A stretch of DNA of 64,000 nucleotides from Leptospira_A soteropolitanensis. Lineage in GTDB: Bacteria > Spirochaetota > Leptospiria > Leptospirales > Leptospiraceae. Below the pieces are notes generated by a model that was given only the letters and a program-made list of their open reading frames with translations, did not search any database and was not told the DNA's origin. This document shows, piece after piece, positions 17,906 through 26,313 of the stretch. Positions within the stretch are counted from its first letter, which is position 1, and every line of letters begins with the position of its first letter. The stretch lies in assembly GCF_026151335.1 (NCBI RefSeq), contig NZ_JAMQPP010000001.1, one strand, 5' to 3'. Made by a program: the position numbers and the translations under genes.

Positions 17906-18289
17906 ATGGCCGATTCAAAGCAGTCAATATTTTCAGATAGTTATAGTAAATACGTTGGGGCTAAACAAAAACGAAAAGATGCACGTGTAAAGTTAGACGT
18001 ACCTTGCACTGTTGAACTTGTAAAATCAAGAAATACACCAGTATCAGGTCACCTTTCCGATTTAGGAACAGGAGGACTTGCTTTCCAAACGACTGCCATT
18101 TTTTATGAAGGTGACCAAGTAAGGGTTCATTTTTCTCTTCATCAAAATCCTTTAGAAATAATAGGAACTGTACATCGAACTGCAGGAAAAACTACTTCAG
18201 TAATCTTTCAACCTTTGACAGCATCACAACACAAGATTGTTCAAGAATTCATCCACAAACATTACTTTGATCCAAAACTAAAAAAGTAA
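17906..18289 (+). CDS. PilZ-domain protein, probable c-di-GMP receptor
   Basis: 127 residues with a single PilZ domain. The first c-di-GMP-binding motif RxxxR is R23-K-D-A-R27 and the second is SDLGTGG at 51-57, a variant of D/NxSxxG with glycine in the serine position. The remainder is the expected beta barrel (GDQVRVHFSLHQNPLEIIGTVHR). PilZ proteins transmit c-di-GMP signals to motility, envelope or transcription partners; this one has no output domain, so the partner is unknown. It follows dusB by 11 bases and ends at a strong terminator. An EAL protein is encoded at 59-60 kb. Confidence 0.85.
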   Translation: MADSKQSIFSDSYSKYVGAKQKRKDARVKLDVPCTVELVKSRNTPVSGHLSDLGTGGLAFQTTAIFYEGDQVRVHFSLHQNPLEIIGTVHRTAGKTTSVIFQPLTASQHKIVQEFIHKHYFDPKLKK

Positions 18290-18302
18290 TTAGGGTATGG
18301 GC

Positions 18303-18336
18303 AAAAAAAAAGCCTCCCGAAATCAGGAGGCTTTTT
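18303..18336. terminator. Bidirectional rho-independent terminator
   Basis: GCCTCC (18312-18317) pairs with GGAGGC (18326-18331) around an 8-base loop, with a long A run on the left and T5 on the right. It serves the PilZ gene on the plus strand and lipL21 on the minus strand. Confidence 0.92.
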
Positions 18337-18360
18337 GAAGTTAAAAGCTAAACAGTTAAA

Positions 18361-18942
18361 TTATTGTGCTGCAGTTGCTTTTGCTTCTAGAGCTTTTTGT
18401 CCGCCCATATAACGCAAGTATCCAACACACTGACATTCTTCCCAAGTTTCAGGTTCGCCAACGTTTGCGCAAATTCCTGTTTCATTGTTAAGTGAACAGC
18501 AGTCGTAAACTCCAACACCTTTGATGGTACCTTTAGATTCAGAAACAATAACGGAACCTGTAGATTGGCCATCAGATACTCCAGAAGCTTGTTCTAAGTA
18601 TTCACCTAAGATTTTTTTCAAACCATCACCAGCAACTTGAAGACGAGCTGCTTCACGGCAAGTGGATTGTTTCATTGCTACTGAATTTGCTTTGATAGCT
18701 TTGTCAGATGCACGTGCAGAAAATTTCATGTAAAGATAATCGAATTCTTTTTCTTTCCCTTTGCAATACTCAGCAGGGCTTTCACCACGTTTAGCAGCTG
18801 CCGCGTCAGGCGCACATGCCCAACCTTCAAAAATCCAACCATTTTTACCTACGGTCGTAGCGTCTCTTCTGCCTCCATCATTGGATCCGCAAGATACAAC
18901 AAATGCGATTAGAGAGGCACATACGATAAGCGATTTCTTCAT
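18361..18942 (-). CDS. lipL21: Outer-membrane lipoprotein LipL21 homologue
   Basis: 193 residues. The signal peptide ends in a spirochaetal lipobox (FVVSC, Cys18), predicting a lipid-anchored protein. Segments I recognise from Leptospira LipL21 are RDATTVGKNGWIFEGW, YMKFSARASDKAIK, SGVSDGQSTGSVIVSESKG, GVGVYDCC and WEECQCVGYLRYMGG. LipL21 is an abundant leptospiral surface lipoprotein, reported in pathogens to bind peptidoglycan. The pathogen gene also lies a few genes from gyrA, as far as I recall. Here there is a longer insert with extra cysteines near residues 42-60. A strong promoter and ribosome-binding site fit high expression. Confidence 0.88.
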   Translation of the reverse strand: MKKSLIVCASLIAFVVSCGSNDGGRRDATTVGKNGWIFEGWACAPDAAAAKRGESPAEYCKGKEKEFDYLYMKFSARASDKAIKANSVAMKQSTCREAARLQVAGDGLKKILGEYLEQASGVSDGQSTGSVIVSESKGTIKGVGVYDCCSLNNETGICANVGEPETWEECQCVGYLRYMGGQKALEAKATAAQ

Positions 18943-18952
18943 AAAGAATCTA

Positions 18953-18995
18953 CTCCTTTTCCGAAGAATTTGATCCCATAAAAAACCCTTGTCAA
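18953..18995 (-). promoter_or_regulatory. lipL21 promoter and strong ribosome-binding site
   Basis: On the minus strand TTGACA (18990-18995) is a perfect -35, followed after 16 bases by TCAAAT (18968-18973) as a -10. AAAAGGAG (18953-18960) is a strong Shine-Dalgarno 10 bases before the start. This predicts a short leader and strong expression, as expected for a major lipoprotein. Confidence 0.6.
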
Positions 18996-19071
18996 TCTTT
19001 TCTCAAAGAAAACGAATGATGCTTGTAGGATAAAGATTTACATTTTCCCTCAATAGACCGATTCTAATTTT

Positions 19072-20649
19072 ATGTCTCGCCGACCCTTCCGTATAGCCCA
19101 AATATTGCTTTTAATTTTTATTGCATTCTCTCCTAAATTTTTGTTCGGGAAAGAAATTTCTATCCTACCTGCATATATTTCAGGCGAGGTCCCACCGGTT
19201 CTTGGCTCAAGACGTGAGGCTGGATTTGAGTTGTCCCGTCTTTCGCGACATTATTTAAAACGAAATTTTTTTACCGAAATAACAGATCCTAAACTAGTAG
19301 AAAATTATTTGAATGAATCGGATTGGAACGAAGAAGGAGAACTAAAAGACCAGGATCTATTTTCTTTCTGTACAGAGTGGGATTCTCATTTTGTAGTCCA
19401 AGATCAAATTGATTTTGGAAATCCCATCCTTGTTAAAACGATTATATTCAACTGCAAAAACCAATCAAAACAAACGATCCAATCCAAATTAATTTCCAAC
19501 TTTGTCTTAGCTTATGAAAAACATAATGAAAAAAGTTTTCGTTTTTTACCTCCTCGGTTTTATGAAAAGAAAAACAAAATAACTCCTAATTATGAAATTA
19601 GTCTTTTTATCGATATTCATTCAGCATACGCATATTATAAAAAAGATATTCTGAAGAGTATGTCTTCCTTGTATGATCAGGACGGATTGTTTTTAGGTGT
19701 GACACTCGTAAAGAAAGATAAAATTATCACCATCCCACTGACAAAAGAACATATTGAAATCAAAAAATTGATGGAAGAAACAGGATGGCAAGGAAACAAC
19801 CAGGCTGAGACAATTGTATCCGCCTTACAAGGTTTAAAGTCTAAAATTTCTTCTGGGAAAAAAGAATCGCGAAAACTTTTTTTACTTCTTTCTTCTGCAG
19901 TAAAGGATAAATCCGGATCGATCATCATGGCATTGAACGATTTACGGCAAATGGAAATTGAGCCAGTTCTACTAGTTCCCAACCATTCGGAATTAAGTAC
20001 AATCCGAGAATTGCAAAGGATAGGCAAAGCAAGTAATAGCCGCGTTGTAGGAATTACAGAATACCAAAAAATTGGAACCTCGGAAGGCTATGAATTTCTT
20101 TATTTAAATCAATTTAACGTGTATTCGTCTATAGAGGAAATACCAATGCCATTTAATTGGAATCAAAACCAAATCAAAAAATATGATTCCTCTCTTGTTC
20201 GTGCTGCAGTCGATGTAGTTACACCTTACAATCTTTATCTTGCATATGAAAAAATTTCAGACAAACGTGTCCTGGAAAAAGAAGAAATTAAAACAGATTT
20301 GGAATACATTTTGCGAACAGAATCCAATACGGACCAAACGGAAAAAGACAGATTCCAAACAGTACTTGTAGAATCAAAAGGCGAAGCCATTTGGATTCAG
20401 TTACCTTATGATGTAGTGGTGACAAAAGGAAAAGAGTATTTGATTCAAACTACATTTCTTCTTGATCCTCTATCTACATGGGGGGTGAAAAATGCTCCTG
20501 CCGAAACCAACTTGTTAAAAATAAATACAACTTACCCAAAGACTCTTATGGTAAAGCCTTCACAGGCAAAAAAGTTTTTAGATTCAAACAAAATTAGAGA
20601 ATTTAATGGTTATTTGCAAGGGACAGTGAGTGTCATCAAAAAGAAGTAA
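19072..20649 (+). CDS. Secreted protein with possible von Willebrand A-like domain, unknown function
   Basis: 525 residues with an N-terminal signal peptide (AQILLLIFIAFSPKFLFG, cleavage before KEISIL). The first part (ILPAYISGEVPPVLGSRREAGFELSRLSRHYL) resembles periplasmic proteins of flagellar or envelope systems only in general pattern. The middle begins LFIDIHSAYAYYKKDIL, a degenerate metal-site-like DxHS. It continues with a long block ending KLFLLLSSAVKDKSGSIIMALNDLRQMEIEPVLLVPN, which alternates strands and helices like a vWA fold. I do not recognise a family. The next gene overlaps its end by 20 bases, so the two are probably co-translated. Confidence 0.8.
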   Translation: MSRRPFRIAQILLLIFIAFSPKFLFGKEISILPAYISGEVPPVLGSRREAGFELSRLSRHYLKRNFFTEITDPKLVENYLNESDWNEEGELKDQDLFSFCTEWDSHFVVQDQIDFGNPILVKTIIFNCKNQSKQTIQSKLISNFVLAYEKHNEKSFRFLPPRFYEKKNKITPNYEISLFIDIHSAYAYYKKDILKSMSSLYDQDGLFLGVTLVKKDKIITIPLTKEHIEIKKLMEETGWQGNNQAETIVSALQGLKSKISSGKKESRKLFLLLSSAVKDKSGSIIMALNDLRQMEIEPVLLVPNHSELSTIRELQRIGKASNSRVVGITEYQKIGTSEGYEFLYLNQFNVYSSIEEIPMPFNWNQNQIKKYDSSLVRAAVDVVTPYNLYLAYEKISDKRVLEKEEIKTDLEYILRTESNTDQTEKDRFQTVLVESKGEAIWIQLPYDVVVTKGKEYLIQTTFLLDPLSTWGVKNAPAETNLLKINTTYPKTLMVKPSQAKKFLDSNKIREFNGYLQGTVSVIKKK

Positions 20650-21517
20650 ATCCATTTCGGAATGGATTTGTAATGGATCCGATATTCAAAAGATTCGCAA
20701 TCAGTGGATCGAAACTTCTAATTCCAATTTGCCTATATTAATCATTGGGGAAGGTGGGGTAGGAAAAAGTTTTTGGATTCAAAGAAGTTTAGAACAAAGG
20801 AATATATCTCCGAGTCATTTAGTAAATTTTGATTTTTCCTATCCATTTGCATTTTCGGAGTCTTTAGAAAAAATCAAAACATCCAAACAAATTGTTACTA
20901 TTCTGATTGATCGAATCACAAAGGCAAAACCAGAAGAAGTTTTGTTATTACAACAATGGTGGAAGTCAGAAAAATACGAAGAAAAATCAAAAGTATATTT
21001 GTATTGGGAAATTCATTCTGAGGAGCTTGAAATTCTAAATCAAAAGAATGTATATTCAGATTTTTATGATCAGTTGAAATCTTTTAGGTTTGAACTACCT
21101 AATTTAAAAAAAAGGATTTCTGAATTACCATTTTTTGTATCTCAGTTTTTAGAAGAGGCAAATACAGAGCTTGGTAAAAAAATTTCAGGAATCGAAGAAG
21201 AATTTTTCGTTTTCTTTAAGAACAAATCGTTCACCAAAAATTTTTCTGAACTACGCGACATGATCTTTGCATTGGTTGGATTTTCAACCGGCAAACAATT
21301 GTATTGGAAGCAGATCCCATCTCATTTTTTTGAGAACCATCTAAGCGAGTTGGAAGTGAAACCTGGAATCAGTTTGGAAAGTTATGAAAAAGAAATCATA
21401 AAAGCAAATTTGATTTATACAAAAGGAAACAGAGAAAAGGCTGCTAAACTACTAGGAATCTCTGAAAGGAATTTGTATCGGAAATTACATGAATATCATT
21501 TGGAAGATCTTTCTTGA
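20630..21517 (+). CDS. P-loop protein with Fis-type C-terminal helix-turn-helix
   Basis: 295 residues from a GTG start with AAGGGA upstream, overlapping the previous gene by 20 bases. A Walker A loop GEGGVGKS is at 40-47 and a Walker B-like strand (QIVTILIDRI) near 88-97. The C-terminus (EIIKANLIYTKGNREKAAKLLGISERNLYRKLHEY) is a Fis-type HTH as in sigma54 activators and NtrC-family regulators. The sigma54-contacting GAFTGA loop is absent and the ATPase core is short and divergent. It is probably a DNA-binding regulator that does not act through sigma54. Its 3' end overlaps holA by 22 bases. Confidence 0.75.
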   Translation: MSSKRSKSISEWICNGSDIQKIRNQWIETSNSNLPILIIGEGGVGKSFWIQRSLEQRNISPSHLVNFDFSYPFAFSESLEKIKTSKQIVTILIDRITKAKPEEVLLLQQWWKSEKYEEKSKVYLYWEIHSEELEILNQKNVYSDFYDQLKSFRFELPNLKKRISELPFFVSQFLEEANTELGKKISGIEEEFFVFFKNKSFTKNFSELRDMIFALVGFSTGKQLYWKQIPSHFFENHLSELEVKPGISLESYEKEIIKANLIYTKGNREKAAKLLGISERNLYRKLHEYHLEDLS

Positions 21518-22605
21518 AGTAAAGAAAAGAGATGCATAATTTTCTGTAAAAAATAATTCCTTCCTTCTTCGTCGCGAAGCCCTGATTTGAATTTGATATT
21601 CATTTCAATTACTTGGTCATAAAACAGATCCAAAATTTTATCTGTAAATAAAGCAGAGTCAGAAACCAATTGCCTTCTTACAAAATTTTTTCTCGCATCG
21701 GAATAACTTCCTGTTTTCAAAAGTTCATCCATGATGGGAATTGGTACTTCGCCATTGTGTCTTGCTCGAATGACTTTGATTTTACGAATTTCATCCAGTT
21801 TGTAACTGAGTCTGGTTAAGAAACTTAGAATTTCAGAGTTTTGATCATTGAACTTGGTAAACTCTTTAAAAAAATCAACCTTTCGTTTTTGAATCAAAGT
21901 TTCTACAAGTACATTGGTATTCAGTTCATTTTGACTAAAGAGAACTGAATTAACATCTTCGATTGTAAATTTGGAACGATGTAAGTATTGTTTGAGTTTT
22001 TTTACGCTTTTAAGGTAAGCTCCGACATTTGCAGGAATTCGATGAATGAATTCATCGGCTGCATTTGGTTCAAAGTGCACTTGTTCTTGGTCACAAACTT
22101 CTTTGAAAACTTTTGGATAATCACTCGGATATAAAAACTTGGTTTTGTAATAGTTTAAGGTACCTTGAAAGAGTTGGATTAAACTTTGAGGAATGTCTTT
22201 TCCATCGTAATGGACAATGAGAAAAATTTCATCAGAAACAGAGGTTATGTTTTTTCGAAAACCAGAAGCAAAGTCTTTCCATTCTTGTGTCGCCTTTGTA
22301 TCGAGTATGGGTTTAAAAAGAGCAGCAGCTTGTTTGACAATGATAAGTTTTCTTGGATAAAACATATCAGGAGTGAAAAGTTCAGCAAAAAGTTTTGCCT
22401 GCTCTCCTGATTCAGATACGATCAGAATGATTTCGTATGCACCTGAAGATTTTGAAAGTGCTTCTTTGTAATGTTCGATGATGAGTTCAAATTCATAAGA
22501 ATCCTCCCCTGTGTAGGCAAAAAATTGTGGGAGGTTACTTGTTTGAGTTTTGAATAGTTGGAAAAGAGAGCTAAATTCTCTCGCTTGCGATTTTTTTGTT
22601 TCCAT
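21496..22605 (-). CDS. holA: DNA polymerase III clamp-loader subunit delta (HolA-like)
   Basis: 369 residues, somewhat longer than the usual 330-345. The delta subunit is the wrench that opens the beta clamp. The N-terminus (LPQFFAYTGEDSYEFELIIEHY) takes the place of the usual YLLxGxDxxL start. The C-terminal helical collar (ILSFLTRLSYKLDEIRKIKVIRARHNGEVPIPIM, then a region ending ALFTDKILDLFYDQVIEMNIKFKSG) is typical. There is no Walker A, as expected. Sequence conservation in this family is low, so the call rests on length and overall pattern. It is divergent from the next small gene. Confidence 0.72.
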   Translation of the reverse strand: METKKSQAREFSSLFQLFKTQTSNLPQFFAYTGEDSYEFELIIEHYKEALSKSSGAYEIILIVSESGEQAKLFAELFTPDMFYPRKLIIVKQAAALFKPILDTKATQEWKDFASGFRKNITSVSDEIFLIVHYDGKDIPQSLIQLFQGTLNYYKTKFLYPSDYPKVFKEVCDQEQVHFEPNAADEFIHRIPANVGAYLKSVKKLKQYLHRSKFTIEDVNSVLFSQNELNTNVLVETLIQKRKVDFFKEFTKFNDQNSEILSFLTRLSYKLDEIRKIKVIRARHNGEVPIPIMDELLKTGSYSDARKNFVRRQLVSDSALFTDKILDLFYDQVIEMNIKFKSGLRDEEGRNYFLQKIMHLFSLLQERSSK

Positions 22606-22656
22606 TTTCGTGAATCCGGTCTAATCTTTCGATACGAACGAGGCGATATTCATAGT

Positions 22657-22887
22657 ATGGAAATCTCAAGTAATGTGGCAAGAGTTTCAGGACTGGGCGA
22701 ACCGTATATGTATGTGTCTCCCACATACAATACACAAGCGGTAGAGCAAGTGGAAGCAATCCAATCGCGTTCCTACCAGCCAAGATATGTTTCCGGAGAA
22801 ACGGAAAAAAAAGCAGCTGAGGTACAAACTAGTCCAGAGGCAAAAGCGGCTTACAAACCTGGAAATTTAGTCAACCTCTACGCATAA
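22657..22887 (+). CDS. Small uncharacterised protein
   Basis: 76 residues from the ATG at 22657. An in-frame upstream start at 22558 would overlap the holA 5' end and gives an implausible cysteine/arginine-rich leader. The sequence (MEISSNVARVSGLGEPYMYVSPTYNTQAVEQVEAIQ) has no membrane segment or signal peptide and looks largely disordered, tyrosine- and serine-rich at first and Glu/Lys-rich later. Its end overlaps maf by 17 bases on the other strand. No function is recognised. Confidence 0.6.
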   Translation: MEISSNVARVSGLGEPYMYVSPTYNTQAVEQVEAIQSRSYQPRYVSGETEKKAAEVQTSPEAKAAYKPGNLVNLYA

Positions 22888-23479
22888 TAGACCCTTCCCA
22901 ATAAGGCAACCACGCCGAAGAACGAGCTAAAAAACTTCGGAGGGGAAATCCCATCACATTTGTATATGATCCAAGTTTTGTCGCAACCGGCCCGTTTGTA
23001 TCCTGAATTCCATAAGAACCTGCTTTATCAAAAGGTTGGCATCTTAAAATATAATCTCGAATTTCTACCTCATTCCAATCTTTAAATTCGATTCCGGTTT
23101 CCTCGTAAAAAAAATCAACCTTTGATCCTTTCTGCAAACCGGCTCCAGAAAATACGGAATGTTTTTTTCCCGACAGTGTTTTTAGGATCCGAACGGAATC
23201 TTCCAAGTCGACTGGCTTGTGTAAAATTTCTTTTTCAAAAACGACTATGGTATCAGCGGCCAAGTAGAGGTTGTTAGGGTCTTCATCGATTCCTAATTTT
23301 GAGTGAACCATTCGTTCTAAATACTGAAGCACCGGTTCGTCCTTCTTTTGAGATTCATCAATGTTTGATGGTTTCACCTGGAACAAAAATCCAAGATCGG
23401 TGAGTAATTGGATTCGTCTTGGTGACGTCGATTTGAGTATAAACAAATTCTTGCTATTCCTTACGGGATATTGTTTCAT
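22871..23479 (-). CDS. maf: Maf-family nucleotide pyrophosphatase
   Basis: 202 residues. Maf proteins hydrolyse non-canonical or canonical dTTP/UTP-type nucleotides. The N-terminal substrate motif LKSTSPRRIQLLTDLGF (normally LASxSPRRxELL), the catalytic acidic segment YLAADTIVVFEKEILHKP and the DKAGSYGIQDTNG block are all present. The variant start of the first motif (Lys-Ser-Thr) is unusual but the SPRR core is intact. The start codon is only 6 bases from that of the divergent small lipoprotein gene. Confidence 0.88.
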   Translation of the reverse strand: MKQYPVRNSKNLFILKSTSPRRIQLLTDLGFLFQVKPSNIDESQKKDEPVLQYLERMVHSKLGIDEDPNNLYLAADTIVVFEKEILHKPVDLEDSVRILKTLSGKKHSVFSGAGLQKGSKVDFFYEETGIEFKDWNEVEIRDYILRCQPFDKAGSYGIQDTNGPVATKLGSYTNVMGFPLRSFLARSSAWLPYWEGSIMRRG

Positions 23480-23485
23480 TTCATA

Positions 23486-23728
23486 ATGATGAGTCCTCGA
23501 CTTTTGGCTATTTTTTTATGTGCGATCGTTTTTGTTTTTGGATGTAAACGAGGTTTTTCCGAAGACATCCAAGATTGTAATCCCGTTGCGGATTATTACG
23601 AAAAAGGTACACACTACATAAGAAGAGATTTGGTTCGGGATGATAATACTTTAGATTATAAAAAACTTTTGGAAGACACAAAACCTCAAGCTAGCGATTG
23701 TTATCCTTCCAATCACGAGGTAAAATGA
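23486..23728 (+). CDS. Small lipoprotein, unknown function
   Basis: About 80 residues from the ATG at 23486. The hydrophobic N-terminus MMSPRLLAIFLCAIVFVFGCKRG ends in a lipobox-like FGC, predicting a lipid anchor. The mature part has two further cysteines (DCNPVADYY, SDCYPSNH) that could form a disulfide. Starting at 23471 is possible but would overlap maf. The stop overlaps the next start as ATGA, so it is translationally coupled to the SDR gene. Confidence 0.65.
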   Translation: MMSPRLLAIFLCAIVFVFGCKRGFSEDIQDCNPVADYYEKGTHYIRRDLVRDDNTLDYKKLLEDTKPQASDCYPSNHEVK

Positions 23729-24462
23729 GTTTATTTGATGTAAAAGGAAAATCAATTTTGATCACTGGTGCCAGTCGAGGTATCGGCAAATCTTTAGCTC
23801 TTGGTTTTAGAGACGCTGGTGCCATTGTGTACGGGGCAGGTTCGCGACCTGAATCCATTGAATGGATGGCTAAAGAAGGAATCAATGGAGTAGTATTGGA
23901 TGTTCGTAATGAAGGTGCGGCATTCGAAATCATTGGTCAAATCAAGGCAAAACATGGAAGACTTGATACACTAATTAACAACGCTGGAATTGCAACGAAC
24001 ACTCCTGCTTCTGGATTCAAAGAAGAGGAATTACAAAATATAGTTCAGACAAACTATGTGGGTGTTTTTCGCAATTGCCAAGCCTATTACAAACACCATA
24101 AAAAAGAAGGTGGAAACATCATCAATGTGGCTTCAGTTCTAGGAATGGTAGGAAGTAAACTGGCTTCTGTGTATTCCGGGACCAAGGGAGCAGTCATTAC
24201 TTTATCGAAAGCCCTTGCTATTGAGTGGTGCAATAATGGTTATCGAGTGAATGTGATTTGTCCCGGTCTTATCGATACCGAAATGACCGATATGATTAAA
24301 GACAAAGAATTCATCATGAAACAAGTTCTTGCTGGAATTCCTATGGGACGACTTGGAAAACCAGAAGAATTACTAGGTGCGGCGATTTATTTAGCATCTG
24401 ATTCTTCTTCTTATATGACGGGTCAGTGCCTTGTTCTCGATGGGGGACTCACAGCACAATAA
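23725..24462 (+). CDS. Short-chain dehydrogenase/reductase (FabG-like)
   Basis: 245 residues from the ATG at 23725, which overlaps the upstream stop (ATGA). It has the classical SDR cofactor motif TGASRGIGKS near residues 13-22, NNAGIA, the catalytic serine in NVASVLG and Tyr-x-x-x-Lys in VYSGTKGA, and the C-terminal TGQCLVLDGGLT. Such enzymes reduce or oxidise carbonyls with NAD(P)H. It could be a 3-oxoacyl-ACP reductase or a sugar/steroid-type dehydrogenase; neighbours do not settle this. A second, closer FabG match is at 54765. Confidence 0.88.
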   Translation: MSLFDVKGKSILITGASRGIGKSLALGFRDAGAIVYGAGSRPESIEWMAKEGINGVVLDVRNEGAAFEIIGQIKAKHGRLDTLINNAGIATNTPASGFKEEELQNIVQTNYVGVFRNCQAYYKHHKKEGGNIINVASVLGMVGSKLASVYSGTKGAVITLSKALAIEWCNNGYRVNVICPGLIDTEMTDMIKDKEFIMKQVLAGIPMGRLGKPEELLGAAIYLASDSSSYMTGQCLVLDGGLTAQ

Positions 24463-24480
24463 TCTCTGCTGTGAAAACGC

Positions 24481-25107
24481 ATGATTCTATACCTCCATCC
24501 AGAAAATCCAGAAATCCGAAAGCTCAAACAAATTTCAGAAAGGTTGAAGGATGGAGCCGTTTATATTTTCCCTACGGATACTGTTTATGCGATCATTGCA
24601 GATGCACACTCCAAATTGGGTGTTGAGAAAATATACGCAATTCGTAAACTTCCCAAAGACAAACCACTTTCTTTGATGTGCAGAGATATTTCTATGGCAT
24701 CGAATTTTATTGAGTATTTACCAAATTCAGCCTACCGTCTGATGAAACGAGTGACACCTGGTCCTTTTACCTTTGTTTTAAAGGCCAATAAAAATCTGCC
24801 AAAACCTTCTGTGGTGCATCATAAAGACAAACAAATTGGAATTCGGATTCCTGATCATATTTACCTTAGTGAACTCTTAAAAATCCATGATTCTCCTCTT
24901 ACATCCACCTCTGCCTTTTGCGATGATGAGTTCATCATCGATATTGATGATTTGGAATCCATTTATGGTAACCAAGTGGACGGGATTGTGGATGGTGGGA
25001 TTGTAAAAATGGAACTATCAACCATCTTACAAATTAATGATGATTCAATTGATTTGATTCGAGAAGGTAAGGGTTATGATCGTATTTCTGAAGAAATTTC
25101 TAGTTAG
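24481..25107 (+). CDS. YciO-type Sua5/YrdC-family protein
   Basis: 208 residues with a YrdC-like fold that binds RNA or nucleotides. Segments shared with E. coli YciO as I remember it are LYLHPENPEIR, IFPTDTVYAI, LSLMCRDIS, RLMKRVTPGPFTFVLKA and QIGIRIPDH. TsaC/Sua5 of the same superfamily make threonylcarbamoyl-AMP for tRNA t6A; YciO paralogues are less certain in this role. tsaB and tsaE are 6 kb away, so a t6A role is possible. It starts 18 bases after the SDR gene. Confidence 0.82.
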   Translation: MILYLHPENPEIRKLKQISERLKDGAVYIFPTDTVYAIIADAHSKLGVEKIYAIRKLPKDKPLSLMCRDISMASNFIEYLPNSAYRLMKRVTPGPFTFVLKANKNLPKPSVVHHKDKQIGIRIPDHIYLSELLKIHDSPLTSTSAFCDDEFIIDIDDLESIYGNQVDGIVDGGIVKMELSTILQINDDSIDLIREGKGYDRISEEISS

Positions 25108-25224
25108 GATGAAAAATCTAAATTAATATCTAATCCCAAAACGATCTAACTAGGGATTGAAAATCCATTCAAATTTATAATCATTTCACATAGAAGTTTT
25201 ATGAACTGAATGATTTATAATAAA

Positions 25225-26313
25225 TTAAAAAGTAAGACCGGGAATTTTTTTAAGATGAGCTTCATAGCTAAACATTCTTTTTTCTAAATGTTTCGGGAGT
25301 TTGATTGGAATTTCTTTTTGCGCATATTTGGCTATTGGTATGATTTTATATCCGTGTGGATAGATCCAAACGGAATCTGTGCTTACATTTTTAATACGTT
25401 TTTGATTTTGTGAATTTATCTCTAATGAAAAAGATAAAATGATCCCACCATCGGTGTTTTCTCTATTTTGTGCGGACAAAAAATTTCCAAGGGAATAAGC
25501 AACCAGTCGATCCTCTCCATTCCTTTCATCCTGAAATTGATCGATTCTTTGTACTACGTGAGGATGCCCACCGATGATAATATCAGCACCAGCTTCGAAG
25601 CCAATCTGAACCCATTTGGTTTGAGACTTATCCGGTTTTTCTCCATACTCAGTTCCATAATGATACCAAAGTATGACAAAATGAATTCCACTTTCTTTGG
25701 CAAAACTCACATCTTCCCGAATTTGTTTTTCATTCAAAAGCCGAACGATTCGATCATTTTTAACAGGAATTCCATTTGTGGAATATGTATAATTATAAAT
25801 CGCAATTTTTATCCCATTTACTTCGATAATAAAATCTTTTCGTTCTAGATAATCCGAATACGATTTGAAAGTTCCAATGGGAACCATTCCCATTTGATTT
25901 ACGGAGTCAATAGTATAATCAATTCCAAAAGTTCCTTTATCCGCAGAATGATTGTTCGCTGTCGATAAAATATCAAATCCTGCTTTTTTGATCCCTGTTA
26001 AATAACCGATCGGTGATCCAAATTTAGGATATCCAGTAAACTCATTAGGATCATTTGTGATGGTTGTTTCTAAATTCCCTAATGTTAAATCAGCATCTTG
26101 TAATGAATTTGAAACGAATTCGAAACTGCTGCTAGAATCATATTCTTTTGTCTTTGAAAAATAATAAGAGGAGATTTGTGAGTTATGGCACATGAGATCA
26201 CCCACAACTTTAATTCTCACTTGCCTAGTAAAGTAAACATCGGGAAGAGTGTAACAAGATAGGACGGGAACAGTGATAAATCCAAAAAACATAAAGCGAA
26301 ATATTTTAGTCAT
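25225..26313 (-). CDS. CapA-family lipoprotein (metallophosphatase-like fold)
   Basis: About 362 residues from the ATG at 26313; a TTG at 26340 would add nine. The N-terminus MTKIFRFMFFGFITVPVLSC is a lipoprotein signal. The CapA/PGA_cap domain shows VVGDLMCH, DADLTLGNLETTIT, FDILSTANNHSADKGTFGIDYT, FVILWYHYGTEYGEKP and ADIIIGGHPHVVQ, the calcineurin-like metal-site pattern. CapA proteins act in capsular poly-gamma-glutamate export, but many relatives stand alone with unknown substrates; no capB, capC or capD is here. Its 5' end overlaps the divergent gene that starts at 26273. Confidence 0.85.
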   Translation of the reverse strand: MTKIFRFMFFGFITVPVLSCYTLPDVYFTRQVRIKVVGDLMCHNSQISSYYFSKTKEYDSSSSFEFVSNSLQDADLTLGNLETTITNDPNEFTGYPKFGSPIGYLTGIKKAGFDILSTANNHSADKGTFGIDYTIDSVNQMGMVPIGTFKSYSDYLERKDFIIEVNGIKIAIYNYTYSTNGIPVKNDRIVRLLNEKQIREDVSFAKESGIHFVILWYHYGTEYGEKPDKSQTKWVQIGFEAGADIIIGGHPHVVQRIDQFQDERNGEDRLVAYSLGNFLSAQNRENTDGGIILSFSLEINSQNQKRIKNVSTDSVWIYPHGYKIIPIAKYAQKEIPIKLPKHLEKRMFSYEAHLKKIPGLTF

